In this document: positions 21,801 to 34,917 of the stretch, piece by piece | Position numbering within the stretch: the first letter of the stretch is position 1 | Layout: every line of letters starts with the position of its first letter | Assembly (NCBI GenBank): GCA_013180625.2 | Contig: SNVD02010275.1 | Span: 248,001-312,000 of the forward strand | Reading direction: 5' to 3' | DNA from: Boswellia sacra | Lineage: Eukaryota > Streptophyta > Magnoliopsida > Sapindales > Burseraceae | DNA: 64,000 nt | Made by a program: the position numbers and the translations under genes | The notes under the pieces: generated by a model | What the model was told of the DNA's origin: nothing | Database searches by the model: none | What the model saw: only the letters and a program-made list of their open reading frames with translations

Positions 21801-24800
21801 ATTTCATCTTCCTCTTGCAGAATATAAGAGTCATCAGGATTCAGGATAATCTTCCCACTGCAGGATGCAACCTTGACTCCACAAGGTATAGCATCAGGAA
21901 AACTGATCAATACATCCTCAAAGGTCATGCCATCCAATACTGGCCATCTTTTTATGTAGAACTCACAATTTTCAAACCCAAGAATATCTTCCCAGATCTG
22001 TCACAGGCAGTCCACAATTAGAATGGATTAAAGTAAGCAGAAACAGGATGCTAATTTGCATTACATAAAGGTGATAAGCAGTTAAGGACTAGATTAAATG
22101 AATGAACCATAAAATTAACACACATATATATTAAAATGCCGCCAAATTTAAAAAGAAGACAACAGTATTAGAATAACCAAAACGGACCTGTGCAAGTCCG
22201 GGTTGCCGGGCACATTGAATCATCAAACGGCCAATTACATCATGAGCAACAACAGTTTCAACAAGTTCTCCTCCAACAAGTTTAACAAGGACCTCATTGT
22301 CAAGATCACTTAGTTCTACCACTATGTGACCTCTCAGCCCTTCTTTAACTCCTGTTAGACTTAAGACTGTTCTCAAAGCGCGGGCATCACTCTGTATAGA
22401 CCATTAATTAGTTAATAGTGATCTATATAATGCAATATTAAAGATATCATAGATGAGACTCAACAATATCTTCATTCAAGTCGACCTGATCAGCATTGCC
22501 ATCTTCAGCAAGGACAATTATGGCACGTGCTTTGGAGACTGATACCTGAATACTTTCATATTAGCATAAGAGATAAAAATGCCAAGAGATACATAATACA
22601 GTTCTCAACATCACATAATCATCATCCACAATAGAATATATAATCAGATGAACCATACACGTCATGCGGATAAACAAAAGCAAATGGTAGCCACAACTGC
22701 TTACAAAAACCAGTGGAAAAACCTGTTGCCCTTTTAATTCAAATTTCCTTTTGTGTCCTTCATGAAAATGCAATGAGTACTCATCAGTTATCAGTAGGCC
22801 TTTCCTATTCTTTTTTTTCCCTGTACTATAAAATTAGAGGAAGCTTGTCGGCGAAAATGGTCATACAATTTTGCAACAGCCTCGCTCTTCTGCCATAACT
22901 TGGTCTTTTTTCCATTTTATTGATTAAAATGAGTATTTATACTTTATGTAACATGAAGTTAAAAGTTGAATTTGATTTGGCTTAAAAACCTCAAATCATC
23001 AGGCGTCAGTTAACTTTATTGATAGTTCAACCCTGTAGCCTGATTCAGCTCAATTGGCTAGATCATCCTTCCAGCATAGGAAAATTGATTTATCACATGA
23101 ACAGTGACAGCAAGTATGCGCACCTTTTTAAGGTCAGCCAGAATCAGGGGGCTTCCACTTCTGCATATTACAGATGTCCCTTTGAAATCAAACTCCATCT
23201 TGGAGATATCAAGTTCCATCTCCTCTTTGTCACGTTCAGCCATCACTACAACAATCCCTCCACCCAAGCTCTCATTGGCAATGGCAAGTTGATTCAGTAG
23301 TGATCCCTGAATTTACCAAAAATGGGTGAGCAGGAAAATGATTAATTAAAATACCTATTATAAGTCTGCAATAACCCGTGACCAGGTAGATACCATCTTC
23401 TATCATGTGATGCTGGAGCATGAAAACTTAAAACATCTTATGCAGAATATGGTAGCTAAATCAAGCACGATTGATAACATAGAAAATGAGGGCTTAAAAG
23501 AGTGATAAAAATAAAGAGAAAATTATGATAGAATATTTTGGGGCTTATCAGATTTGCAATCTTAGTATAATTAAGAAAAATTAAGAAAACATGTTCAGTT
23601 GGGAGTTCCCAAAAATTGCTTTCAATTATAACCCTTAAACCTAGTTTATTAAAAAAAAAAAACTCTTAAGAAATCATGTTTGGCCGGAAAAAAATGGCTT
23701 TTAGTTGAATTTCTAAAAAGTAGTGTACAATCTAAAAATGATTAAAAAAAAAAAAGTTTAGCTGCCTTCTATTTATTTGAGAACTCCATCATAGTTTTTG
23801 AAAATTATTTCCATATCATTAACTAAACTACCGTTAATTCTTTTCAAGATTTAAACAAGAACAATATATATTTTCATAAAATGATTCTTCTCCCATTTTT
23901 ATTTGTTGATGGGGTAGGGGAAGGTTGCAAGGGGAAGAAGAAGCTTTCCTTTTGGTTCCATAATGACCGAAGAAAGATGAAAAGAAGCTCAATAAACCTA
24001 TTCCTGATTTACAGGGTAAAGCGTACAGCACTAATTCTCTTCTGTCAAAGCTCTATGAAGCTCCTTTTTTAATTGACACTTACATACTCAAACTGGAAAA
24101 AGAACCACACAAAGAAATCTCGTCTCGTCTCCCTGTTTACTTAGATATTATCTCCATTAGCACCTACATTATTGTTTTCCTATTTGACTGCAGTTTAATG
24201 ATCACAAGATTCAAATCCATGCCTCCAGTAAAGGTGAAACCAATCAATGATGCAACAGAATTAGCTCATCGACTATTAAAATTTTTTGAATATTCAGGTC
24301 CTATCTATAAGAGAAGCTGAAAAGAGAATGAAGCAGAAAGAAAAAAAGTTTCAATATTGTCATGTCTAGGAATTAGAACTTACCAGTTTATCACTCCACC
24401 CAAGGATTAGGGTGTGGTTCTGCTCTACGACCTCACTTCTTCCCTTCCTTAGTGAGTCAAACTTCTCAGAAATTGAATCAGAAACAAGACCAAGCATCAT
24501 TGCAAATATAAGCATTCCACCAAAACTAATGGAAACCGAAACTAGTCTTGGACCGATACCTTCAGAGTTTGCATGGTTGCCGGAATCAGCCACGTATGTC
24601 CAAGATAACCAAAGGCTATCTGCTAAGCTATCATCTGTTACACCATAGAGTGCCAAACCCCCAAGACAAATAAGCAGTAGAGTTGCAACCAACAATGCCA
24701 GTGGCTTAGCATATGGATGGACAGAAAAAAAGATGTCCACCCGATATGCTAGCTCCTTATTTAAAGAAACTTCTTCTGAAATATTATCAGATGATCTTGA

Positions 24801-26368
24801 TTTAGAGACATACTCCACATACTTTAGAATAAGAATTGGAATTGATAGAAGGGTCAATGAGACAATTAGAGCCAAGTTTTTTAATCCTTTGCTAGTAAGC
24901 TGGTCACTCTCTTGTGATATGGAGTTAATGACTTCTACAGAATCCAACAAATTACAAGCTCGTAATCTAATATTCAATTTTGAAACCTGGTCCTGTAAAA
25001 GAGTAAACGGTGCCCATTTAGCAAGACCTCGCATACTAACAAAAATGCAATGACGGTTATTGCAATTTTTAATAATGAAATTCACTGGAATGCTAGAAGG
25101 AAAAAAAAAAAATAGTTAGTGAGAAGCATCACTCAAAAAACTTGTAAACAAACCCCAATTGAATCAACTTGAATGATCACTGAAAACAAACTGAAACAGT
25201 TAACAGAAAAAGAGCTTAAGGAGTGAAACAAAAGACTTAACAATGGTGTTACAATGTGAAATGCAAAGAATACAGCAGTGAAAGCCAAAGTGACTTTTGA
25301 TGATTGAACTAAAACAATGATTATTCTAATGAGTAAAAGAAGGAATACAAAATACCTTTCAGACTTTCATGACAGCCAATCTTAAGTAAAGAGTTAGAAA
25401 CTGAGGAAAGGCAAATGATATGGCTCTAACGATTTTGTATCTACTCTAAAAAAAATGACTTTGAGAATTTCAACTTTGACTTCTTAGTTTATTCTCAACT
25501 TGATTAAAGACATGAATAAATTGCAATGTCGCATGCAATGGAGTCTCAATCAATGAAATTATAATCATTGTCAAAGTGGGGTCAATGCCATCCAAGAGAA
25601 GAGCAATATAGAAAAAAAAAATTTAAAAATACAAAATAAAACAGTATCAGACTAACAAAACTGTAATAAATTAAATGAATGAATTGAACTGAAAATCAAG
25701 TCCTCAAAATTGCACTAAAATATAAACTCAACTATTTCAAAAATAAAATTAAAGTAACTGAAACTGACCTGCAATTCATTGACTTGATTGTGTAATGAGA
25801 AGTTCTTGTGCACCAGAGAACTAAAAGCTGTGATCACAATCTGCAATATTCCAATCAAATTTGACCTAAAAATTTCGTCTTTTCACAAAATTACCAAAAG
25901 GACAAAACTTTCAACATTTCTACGCAGAGAAAGAACACGCACCGCTATACAAATCGCCATATGCCAACGGACCTTGACCCCTTGACTGGAAACTCCGGCA
26001 ACCTTCTCAGATGCTTTCTCCGTATAAACGCTAGGGTTTCGGTCCGGAACGGCATCGTTCTCCTCGCGTTTCGCTGATCTCTCGGCTTGTCTGATCGAGT
26101 ACAGCGCTCTCTTTCTGAGCCCCGCATAGTTGGAGTCCCTGAAATAGGTGGAGGAGGAATTGGAGGACGAAACGGATCGAAACGCCGGCGTTTTAAGGGG
26201 TTTCGGATCGGCCTGACGTGGCTGGGAGAGTCTGGGGTTTGAGGAGAATCTACGAGGGTGTTTTTGGAATTTTGGTGGGTTTTGAAAGGAGGAGTGAGCG
26301 AAAGAGTGTGAAGGGAAGAACCAGTCCCTGCTAGAGGAAGAAGGAGACGGCTCTGAGTCAAGGGACAT
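18859..26368 (-). CDS. CASTOR: CASTOR-type ion channel, about 891 residues
   Basis: CASTOR/POLLUX proteins are nuclear-envelope channels needed for symbiotic calcium spiking. Exons, in coding order: 26368-25943, 25840-25769, 24992-24384, 23306-23124, 22545-22486, 22391-22188, 21997-21749, 20855-20757 (or alternative 21014-20916), 20518-20324, 19952-19860, 19608-19342, 19077-18859. All junctions are GT-AG and phase 0. The start MSLDSE...SRDWFFPS is the CASTOR N-terminus. Membrane segments lie near residues 135-153, 205-226, 265-284 and 316-337. The filter ADSG is at 301-304. RCK1 begins at HTLILGWSDK (359) and RCK2 at ERILFCGWRRDMEDMI (618). A short helix near 155-185 may be coiled coil. It ends DVFVVIAEKE. 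No disabling change was found. The assignment to CASTOR rather than POLLUX rests on the N-terminus. Confidence 0.95.
20757..20855 (-). other. CASTOR: CASTOR exon 8b (canonical version)
   Basis: 99 nt, phase 0, encoding 33 residues from VRKGKLPKDF to CGWRRDMEDMIM. It has a strong acceptor (a T-rich tract, then 'gctgcag') and a GTAATG donor. It provides the first strand and nucleotide-fold turn of RCK2, in the form I associate with CASTOR orthologues. Confidence 0.88.
20916..21014 (-). other. CASTOR: CASTOR alternative exon 8a (putatively mutually exclusive)
   Basis: 99 nt, phase 0, open, encoding 33 residues from VKDTSFIHIARP to CGWRRDIDDMIV. The acceptor is 'gatcattcag' and the donor is a consensus GTAAGT. 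Twelve of 33 residues match exon 8b, concentrated in the CGWRRD..DMI end. Only 60 nt separate its donor from the exon 8b acceptor, shorter than most plant introns, so joining 8a to 8b should be inefficient. I infer alternative use; a dead duplicate would be unlikely to keep frame, length and splice sites. Confidence 0.75.
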
Positions 26369-26407
26369 GGTTGAAAATTTTTAAAAATTTTGGGGGTTTT
26401 TGAACAG

Positions 26408-26420
26408 CGTATAAATATAG
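26408..26420 (-). promoter_or_regulatory. Possible TATA box of the CASTOR-like gene
   Basis: Reading the minus strand, 'cctatatttatac' lies about 45 bases upstream of the start codon. This would imply a very short 5' UTR. A different, more distal start of transcription is possible. Confidence 0.3.
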
Positions 26421-27487
26421 GGGTTCGGCTTTGGGCGCAAATATCACTAAGGTTGTATTTAACGGATTGTTTGGAACGTTTGGTGTGGGTCATTGTTTGA
26501 ATAATTAAAGACTAAAATTAGTTGTTAAGTGATAGTGAAATGATAATAAATTATGCATTGACTCGCAAACAAAATAATACAACAAAGCACAAACAATAGA
26601 ATTTTGATAACTAAACTCCAATGGTATCAATGATTAAAAAATAAATGTAGGATAAATATTCTGAATAATGTCCAAAACTTGTTTGGATAAAATTTGAAAA
26701 GAATATACTTTGCAAAAATATGTATGAATTTTTGTATACAAACTAAAACGCTATAAGAAAATAGATGCAAAAAAATCATTCAATCGAGCCAAACTATCAA
26801 TAGGAGACCATTGTCATATTATTTTATATACAAAATTTGTATATCAATATAACATTATTCATGTCTAATTATCACGTTAACTTATTAGTATTATGAGATA
26901 TTAGCGAACAATCTAAATTATTTGAATTTTCTTAAGCGTTTGAATTAAACAACATTATTTTGTTAAACTTTCATACCACAATCTATTTTGGAAAGTTGCT
27001 GGAACAATCCATGTTATGAATAGATAGTTAAAATCGTTTGGATTTTCTTTAGGTTAGAATTGTACAACATTACTTTAGTCAAAGAAATCTGTTACTGAAG
27101 TCTGCTAAGAATTTTATTGGTCCATTTGTTATTGATCATTCTCTTTTTTCCATGTAAATGTATACAAATTAATGTGTGACTCAAATATCAAGCTAATTGA
27201 TTAATCAACGACGGGATTTAAGTTGAAACTTCCTTGACGCACATAGACAGAGTAAAGGACTGAATAAGGACCTTGACTAGTTTAGAGACGGGTTAAGGAC
27301 TTATTGGAGCACATGGTTAAAAGATTTTGCGAGGTTGAAAAGTACACATAATTCGTTACTGACAATATATATCATTTATTTAAACATCAAAATTCTTAGA
27401 AACTTAACATGCCAAAAAATTCTACATATTCCTTGTGCAAATTGTTGGCCTTCTCTGCAATATAATTTGCAGCTGCAACATCTCATA
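26421..27487. other. Intergenic region between CASTOR and the lectin receptor kinase
   Basis: AT-rich DNA between two divergently oriented genes. It probably holds both promoters. I recognise no element or coding exon. Confidence 0.5.
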
Positions 27488-28314
27488 ATGGCTTCCTTGG
27501 TTCTTCCTTGTATAAGCATTCTTTGTGTTCTTCTTCTACCTTATTTGTCCATGGCCAACATAACTTTGGGTTCACCTCTGTCCACCACTAGTGACAACTC
27601 ATCGTGGCTTTCACCTTTAAGGGACTTTGCTTTTGGATTTCACCAACTCATTAACTCAGATGTTTTCTTGCTTGCCATTTGATTCAACAAAATCCCTGAT
27701 AGAACTATTGTTTGGCATGCCATTAATGGATCCAACCAAAACCCAATTGGGCCAGTTCCGCGAGGATCAACACTTGAGCATACTGAAGACAGTCTTGAGC
27801 TAAAAGATCCTAGAGCGAACATAATATGGGATGCAAAACCTGATGTGATAGCGTCTAAGGCGGCCATGCTTGACAAATGGCAACTTTGTGCTTAGTGGTA
27901 CTGCTTCTAATTCTACTTATGTTTGGAAAAGTTAGAAGAGTCCAACAAACACCATCTTGCCGACCCAAATACTGGATTCGAATAGCATGCTGTTTTCTAA
28001 GCTCACAGAAACCGACTTCTCCAGGGCCAGGTTTCAATTGCCCCCATGGGGTCCATAAGAAGCTCCTGAAGTAGACCAGTATTGTCCAGCAACATTGGAC
28101 TTTGATGGAGTCTTTAGACTATATGCTTATGATAAGAATTCTGATACTAACCATAGTTGGCGGTCTCGAAAATGCATTCCTGATAACATTTGTACAGCTT
28201 TCGGTAGAGAAATCGGTGGCAGTGCCTGTGGGTTCAATAGCTACTACCAGATTCAAAATGGGCAAAATGGATACCTAGTTGTGAGTGCCCGTCTAACTAT
28301 GTATTTGTAGATCC
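27488..28314 (+). pseudogene. G-type lectin receptor kinase pseudogene, N-terminal half
   Basis: The start at 27488 gives a hydrophobic signal peptide (ASLVLPCISILCVLLLPYLS). A mannose-binding-lectin type domain follows: NSSWLSPLRDFAFGFHQL, a stop at the codon expected for Trp in LLAIWFNKIPDRT, then TIVW, NPIGPVPRGS and AAMLD. Frames shift near 27870-28080. LDFDGVFRLYAY, PDNICTAFGREIGGSACGFNSY and YVFVDP near 28090-28314 are the region after the S-locus-type domain. The gene is then cut by the Copia-2 LTR. Its remainder is at 49189-50563. Intact relatives are plasma-membrane receptor kinases with a lectin ectodomain. Confidence 0.88.
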
Positions 28315-28635
28315 TGCTAGGATTGTAATGGGAAAAACAAATAACTCAACAAGCACAAATAATAATTAAGAAAGAGTAGACAAATAGAACATAAGAATTT
28401 AATGTGGTTCAATTTCTTGCTCACATCCACGGGACGAACTCCGAAATTAACTTCCACTATTAAAATAATGGTATTACAAAGTAATACCGCCCAATAGAAT
28501 CTTGAGGAACATAGCCCTATATTGCCATCCAAGTACTTCTGACTTTCTATTTTGGAGACAACTAGTGACAAACATAAGGAAAGACATTTTATTTGACTCT
28601 CTCTACTAGTGATTGTGTCTTTTGGCTCTCACCTA

Positions 28636-28676
<41 letters not shown>

Positions 28677-28883
28677 GGCCTAAACCTTGTATATAAGATA
28701 TTTTCTACTAGGATAAGGAATACTTAATTAACAAGTATGTTCCTTTAGTAATTAGTTTTCCTAGTTTCATCAACCACTTAGTAGTTGGATTCCTTTTTCA
28801 ATTAGGACTCTAATTTCCTAATTAATTAATTATTCTTCAATCCTGCATGGATTGGAAATCCTAATATTACTAGGATCCTAACA
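28315..28883 (-). repeat. Copia-2 left LTR
   Basis: It matches 48647-49188 through landmarks 'aataattaagaaagagta', 'ggacgaactccgaaattaac', 'ttggagacaactagtgac' and 'attactaggat.ctaaca'. It contains a (GT)18 run absent from the other LTR. Confidence 0.93.
28639..28674. repeat. (GT)18 microsatellite in the Copia-2 LTR
   Basis: A pure GT run. The partner LTR has only 'caagtctatatatatag' at this place, so the expansion arose after insertion. Confidence 0.95.
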
Positions 28884-28929
28884 ATCTCCCCCTCCAATCC
28901 ATAAGGGAGGAACACTTTTGAGAACTTCA

Positions 28930-30330
28930 TCACTTGGAGCTCATCCTTGCTAATTGAATGCAACACTCAAGCTTTTGCTCAGGAACAATCTTTGTCATAA
29001 TGTCAGAAGCATTATTGTCGGTGTGAATCTTTCTTAGTTGTAACAACTGCTTGTCAACTGCCTCACATATACAGTCGAATCTCACGTCAATATGTTTCGT
29101 GCGAGAATGATATGCAAAATTCTTGCTCAAGTCTAAAGCACTTTGACTATCACATTGAACTACATATTCTTCTTATCTCAAACCCAATTCTTGGAGAAAG
29201 CTCTTGATCCATATCATCTCTTTACTTGCCTCAATGATAACAATATACTCTGCCTTAGTTGTAGATAAAGCAACACATTTTTGCAATTTGGACTGCTAAG
29301 ATACAGCTCCCCCTACAAAAGTAAATAGGTATCATGACGTAGATTTTCTATTATCAAGGTCACTTGCGATGTCAGCATCTATGAAAGCTTCCAAGATAGG
29401 TTTGGAAGCCCTAAATCTCAAGCACAACTTTGAACTTCCTTTTAGGTATTTGAAGATCCGTTTCAATACTTTCCAATGTTCTTTTTGAGGATTGGAAAGA
29501 GATCTGCTAAACATTCCCATTGCATGAGCTATTTCAGGTCGAGTATAAACCATAGAATACATAAGACTACCAATTACAAAGGAGTAGGGTATGACCCCAA
29601 TTTTTTCATTTTCTTCTTCAGTAGAAGGACACAACTTTTTACTAAGCTTGAAATGATTAGCCAACGAAAAATTAATTGGCTTAGCTCCATTCATATTGAA
29701 CCTTTCAAGCATTCGTTCAATATACTTCTCTTGTGATAACCAAAGCCTTCTAGCTTTTCTATCACAAACAAATTGTAATCCCAAAATCTGTTTGGCTAGC
29801 CCCAAGTCCTTTATGTTGAAGATTTTAAACAATTCTTCCTTTAGTTGGCGTACTTGTTTGATGTCTAGTCCCACAATTAGCATATCATCAACATAAAGCA
29901 ACCAAATAATGAAGTTACCATCAGAAAGCTGTCTAATATAAACACATGGGTCAACAATGGTTCTCTTATATTCATAACCCACTTTAAAGGAGTCAAACTT
30001 GTACCATTATCTTGGTGTTTGCTTTAACCCATATAGGCTCTTCTTTAGTTTGCAAACGAGGTTTTCTTTCCCTTTTACTTCAAACCCTTTTGGCCATTCC
30101 ATGTAAATTTCTTCTTCAAGATCCCCATAAAGAATGCAATCTTCATGTCTAATTGCTCTATTTCAAGATTCAAACTAGCTACCAAACCTAATATAATTCG
30201 AACATAAGTCATTTTCACAACTGGTGAAACGATTTCATCAAAATCAATTCCTTTCTTTTTCCCATATCCTTTGACCATAAAACGAGCTTTATACTTCACC
30301 AAGTTTTCATTGCCATCCTTCTTCAACTTG
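28930..30330 (-). pseudogene. Copia-2 reverse transcriptase and RNase H relic
   Basis: Open stretches on the minus strand carry RFMVKGYGKKKGIDFDE and [24 protein letters not shown] (30326-30075), then the catalytic YVDDML at about 29896 in a 216-residue stretch (29982-29332). That stretch also has KDLGLAKQILGL, YSFVIGSLMYSMVYTRPEIAHAM and FIDADIASDLDNRKSTS. RNase H ends with YHSRTKHIDVRF and NNASDIMTKIVPEQKLE (29130-28930). Frameshifts separate the pieces. Confidence 0.9.
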
Positions 30331-30399
30331 GATACTCATTTGTTCTTAAGAGCTTTTCTTCCTTTTGGAAGTTCTACCAACTTATAGGTATTATTCTTT

Positions 30400-31740
30400 A
30401 ATAGAGAGTTCATTCTAGATTCCATTGCTTTAACCTAATTTTTGTGATCTTTATGGACTTTAGCTTCCTCATATCTTTCTGGCACCCCCTCATCAGTTAG
30501 AAGAACATACTCAAAGGTAGGTATCTTGTAGATGACTTTCTTTCTCTTTTTTAGTTTTTGATTGCTCCTGCTAATTAATACCTTTAGGTACTCATGACAC
30601 ATCATCACCAACCATTTGGCCTTCTCGTTCATCATCTTGTTCTTCTTCATCATTGCTTGTACTACTTCTTTATAAGTAGCTTGTTGTGTTAGCAATAGAA
30701 TAGGAGTAAGATCAATTACACCCTCATTTGAGTTTTTTTTTTAGTGGATTTATTGATATCCACCAGTGTCTGATCTTCTTAAATGATCACATCTTTACTC
30801 CTTATCAATTTCTTCCTTTTTGGATCCCATAGTCTATACCCAAACTCTTCATCTCCATAACCCACAAAGATACATGGAGTAGACTTGTTATCTAGGTTGG
30901 ATCCTTGCTCTTTAGGTATGTGTACGAAAGCCTTACACCTAAATACCTTTAGGTGCGTCTAGAAAATATCTCTACCAGTCTATGCTTTTTCAGGAACTTC
31001 AAAGCTTAATGCTGCTGATAGAGATCTATTAATGAGGAACGTGCAGTGTGAACAATTTCAGCCCAAAAAGATTTATGTAACTTAGTAGTCTTCAACATAA
31101 TTTGACCTTTTTTACAATAGTGCGATTCATCTTTTCTGCGATACTATTATGTTGTAGAGTGCTAGGTAAAGTCTTCTCATACCTTATACCATGTTGGGAA
31201 CAATAATTTCTAACTTTTGAGATGTATATTTCACCTCTGTTATCAATATGAATACACTTTAGAAATTTTCCTACTTCTATTTGAACTTTAGCTTGAAACT
31301 CTTTGACAAGCTTTGAAAGATTTGATCTTTAGATTTTGAGAGAAACACCTAAACCTTCCAAGAAACATCATCAATATAAATAACGAAGTATTTCTTACCG
31401 CCCAAAGAGTCATTTATGGGACCACATACATCAGATGTACTAAATCTAACACATTTAGTTTCTTTTTAGAAGAAGAATTGAAAGAAACTCTATGTTGCTT
31501 CCCAAATAAATAATCATCACAAGGATTAATAGACTTCCCTTTGGCAAAGGGAAAAAAAGACTTATTTGCCAAGATTTGCAACCCTCTTTCATTTAGATGA
31601 CCAGGTCGCTTATGTCACAGATCTAACGAGTGTCTTCTGTCATATTCAACTCATTCTTTTTTAACTTTACTTGTGTCTTATACAAGGTGGAATTTGCTTT
31701 CCCTCAAGCAACTACTATTGACCTTTTTGTCAACTTCCAT
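30400..31740 (-). pseudogene. Copia-2 integrase relic
   Basis: Minus-strand pieces include HKRPGHLNERGLQILANKS (near 31610), FGKQHRVSFNSSSKKKLNVLDL, KYFVIYIDDVSWKV, and the C-terminal HLKVFRCKAFVHIPKEQ, STPCIFVGYGDEEFGYRLWDP near 30960-30810. Many stops and shifts occur. Confidence 0.85.
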
Positions 31741-32013
31741 TTCTTATTACTAAAGTAACTTTCAAAACATGCTTGTCTAAAGTGACTTCGAACATTAGAT
31801 TTAGGCAAATATTAGGGTACTTACTCGATTTCTGGTTGCTCAGTTACTTTCAAAATTTTTACTTGACTTACATCTTTAAGTACCATCTTACATGCAACAT
31901 TGGTCTCTATGTGTATGTCACCTATTCGCCTGATCTTGGAATCACTAGTATTCCCCATCTTCACCATATCAAAGTCACCAGCTTTGTATATGGTAAACGA
32001 TTCCTAGTTAGGA
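31741..32013 (-). pseudogene. Copia-2 protease region, proximal part
   Basis: YKAGDFDMVKMGNTSDSKIRRIGDI and ETNVACKMVLKDV on the minus strand match the segment downstream of the protease active site. It is cut by the outer CACTA terminus at 32014. Confidence 0.75.
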
Positions 32014-32159
32014 CACTACAAGAAAATTAGGCTAATATGTCACTTTATTTATGTCGGTCTGTGGGAAAATGACATGTATATTCTAGTCAAATCCCATGTA
32101 AATTGATTCGTGTCGATCTTGTGGGAGTATGTGTAATATTGTTTGTCACAATTTAATTA

Positions 32160-33320
32160 AGTGACATGTATAACAATTAAAAATAAAAATAAAAATTCCA
32201 AAATATCCCAAACCCTGAGCCGCCATTTCATGCCTCTTTTCTCCCTTAGCAATTTCTCCCTCCCCTTATTCCTTCTTTTCATTCTCATCGCAAACCCTAA
32301 AAATCCTCATTCATCATCATCACATCTTCAATCGCATATTCAATCGCAACCCTAAAAAATGAGAGAAAATTTCCACACTTCTCTTCTCATAGATTTTCAA
32401 TCACAAATTTTCCGTTTCTATTTCCCTCTTCTCTTCCGTTTTACTTCTCTTCTCTTCTGTTATAAACCCTTAACCAGTCTTCCTTTTTTCTCTGCTTTAC
32501 AAGAGAACTTTGCCAGTCAACACCTCTTTGATCTTTCGTTTTCAATCACAAATTTTTTGTTTTTCAATTCGGCATCGCCTCTTTGATTGCTGTGAGTTTT
32601 TCTGTTGAATGTCTCATTTTTTTAATATTTCTGTGATTGCTTTGTATTATATACATTTCATTTTCTTTTCTCCTCTGTGTTTCCTAGATTTTTTCTTCTT
32701 CTTTGCGGATTCATCACATGCATGATGAATAAAAGTGGTTTTGATTTTTTCTTCTTTGTTGTGATGGCCATTTATTGAATTTGGTGATGCTTTTTTTATT
32801 TTATTTTTTTCCTACTCCTTTTGTCCCCTTCACAACTACTTTATGCAGATATAACTCTCTGTACAACTACTCTGGTTAGTTAGTATTCAATTCAGATCTG
32901 ATTTAGCTCTTCTATTGTTAACGGATTAAACTTTTTAAAGTATTTGTATGCAAATTTGGCCTAGATTCTTTTTAGTGATTTTTAGTTTTTTTGCTTCAAT
33001 ATGTTTTTGTTGCATGTGTGTGGAGTCGATGTTGGTGGAGAGGCTGTGTAGGTCTTTATCTTTTCATTTTTAATTTAGCTTGTTAAGTTCTGTTTTGTTA
33101 TGTTTGTGTTTTTTTCTTCAATAATTGTTATTGTTTCTTAAAAAAAAAACTGTTATGCTTATTGAATGATTGATAATTTCTTTGGTTCAAGTTATCTTGT
33201 GTTAGAATAATTTGCTAATGATGAAGAGGTTGAAGCCATAAGGAAACTAATGGACCAACTACTTGATGGCTTTGATAGCTCCACTTCCTCTGTTTTCTTT
33301 ACCGAGAACCAGGTTTTGTT
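32160..33320 (+). other. Leader-like region and short exon candidate in the outer CACTA
   Basis: Downstream of the left terminus, 32160-32600 is pyrimidine-rich with 'aaaccct' words, like a plant 5' leader. At about 33211-33312 a frame reads DEEVEAIRKLMDQLLDGFDS...FFTENQ and is followed by a possible donor after CAG. This may be the first exon of the element's own transcript, which continues at 44390. I do not recognise the protein. Confidence 0.35.
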
Positions 33321-34917
33321 GCATCCTTTTGCTGCCTAATATTATTAATTAATTCACTTGCATTTTTCCAACTAACCTTGATCTACCTGGTTTTTATTTA
33401 AGATTGTTAGATATAATTAATCTTTTTTTTTCAAAAATTGTTCTTTTCTATCTTTCATATGTTAATTGCAAAATTAGAAGTCTTGATCCCGCATCTATAT
33501 TTCACAAATCTGTTTTATTTTTTATTAGTAGAGCATTCACTTCCTTTTATTCTTCTGTAGGACTTCACTTCTCCATTGAAATTCTTCCTTCTTCCTTTGC
33601 CAAGATTTAATTTCTCTGTGTTAAAATTATAGGAGTATTTTTTTTTGTTATTACTCCTAAGTTGACTTTCATTTTCCTCTTTTTTTTTAATTCTCTTTTG
33701 CTGCTTGATCATTCAATGTAATGGGAAAGTGAAAGTTCTTTAAATTTGTGATTAATGTGAACCATGAAGCTTTTTGATGTATCAGTTCTTGCTTTTTGAT
33801 GTTTACAACCATGAAAGGTAACCTTTAATCTTTTTTTTCGTGCATGAGGCTTTTATTGCATAATAAAACAAACTAAGCATTACAATAAATTGAAAATTAT
33901 GGTTAGATTCTATATATGAACTTTGATTCTTTCTCAACATGATTAATATAATATATTTAAATTAGATAGCTATGATTAGATGTAAAAGTTTTAATGTTGA
34001 AGTTACTGTAACTGTTGGCGCCAATCCTTCTATATAGGCCTTGTGAAAAAGTAATTGAAATGTAATCCTTGTATTCGGCGTTGGCTTTCATGTGTTTAAA
34101 GTAATAATTAAATATTTATTGTTTGTGGATTCAAGTCTAATTCTATGTAGAAATAAATATATAAATCATATCTGTTTAAGATTTCATAAACTCTGCTAAC
34201 AAAGGAGAGGTGGAGAAAGTAAGGTCTGCAACACTTATTTTTAAATATCAATAAAAAATTCCTTTTATTTGTTTAATAATTTGTTTAGAGATTTGAGGTG
34301 AAGCCAGTCTAACACAAAGACATTTTAATATATTACTCAGTCTGTTGTCTCTAACTCTATGGCTACCATAAGAAAATTAATAAATTAATTAATATGGAAC
34401 TTTAGGTTGTGAATTTGAAAAAGGGTATTATTTCTTTCTTGTTTTAAAGTGGGGTAATTGTTATCATATGATATCATTTCTTCCGGCACATTTAATTTTT
34501 TAGGTTTACTTGTACAATCTTAATTTTTTATATTTTAAATACTAATTATTGTATGATCCTTAATAAATTATTTCTTTTAAGTTATAAATTTACATTTCCT
34601 AAATTAGTTACATATGCACATTATTTGTATATTATTTATTATTATTACTTTTACAGTGTTTTGGTTTCCTTAACCACTTATTACCATTTGTTTACTTAGC
34701 TTCGCTCCCACTAACTAGTCAATTGGTTATAATATATTCATTTTATTTTCATTAATGAGCCTATTAATTACAATTTGTCTCTCTCCTCACAAGGTCAAAC
34801 ATTGTAGGCTAATACTAACTTTCACTTCTCTCATTTTCTCTCCACTTCGTCTCCTCTCTCATATTTTATTACTTTTGCTTTCCTCTCTCTCCCTCTCTCT
34901 CTCTCCTTGTATATTTA

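Noticed and set aside
22131..22376. Open frame as an independent small gene
   Set aside because: It is CASTOR exon 6 read through into its intron beyond 22188.
18859..26368. Assignment as POLLUX/DMI1 instead of CASTOR
   Set aside because: The channel core is shared, but the N-terminus fits CASTOR; the filter ADSG alone does not separate them.
25945..26493. 182-residue minus-strand frame overlapping CASTOR exon 1
   Set aside because: It is an out-of-frame shadow; the frame starting at 26368 has the family N-terminus MSLDSE...SRDWFFPS.
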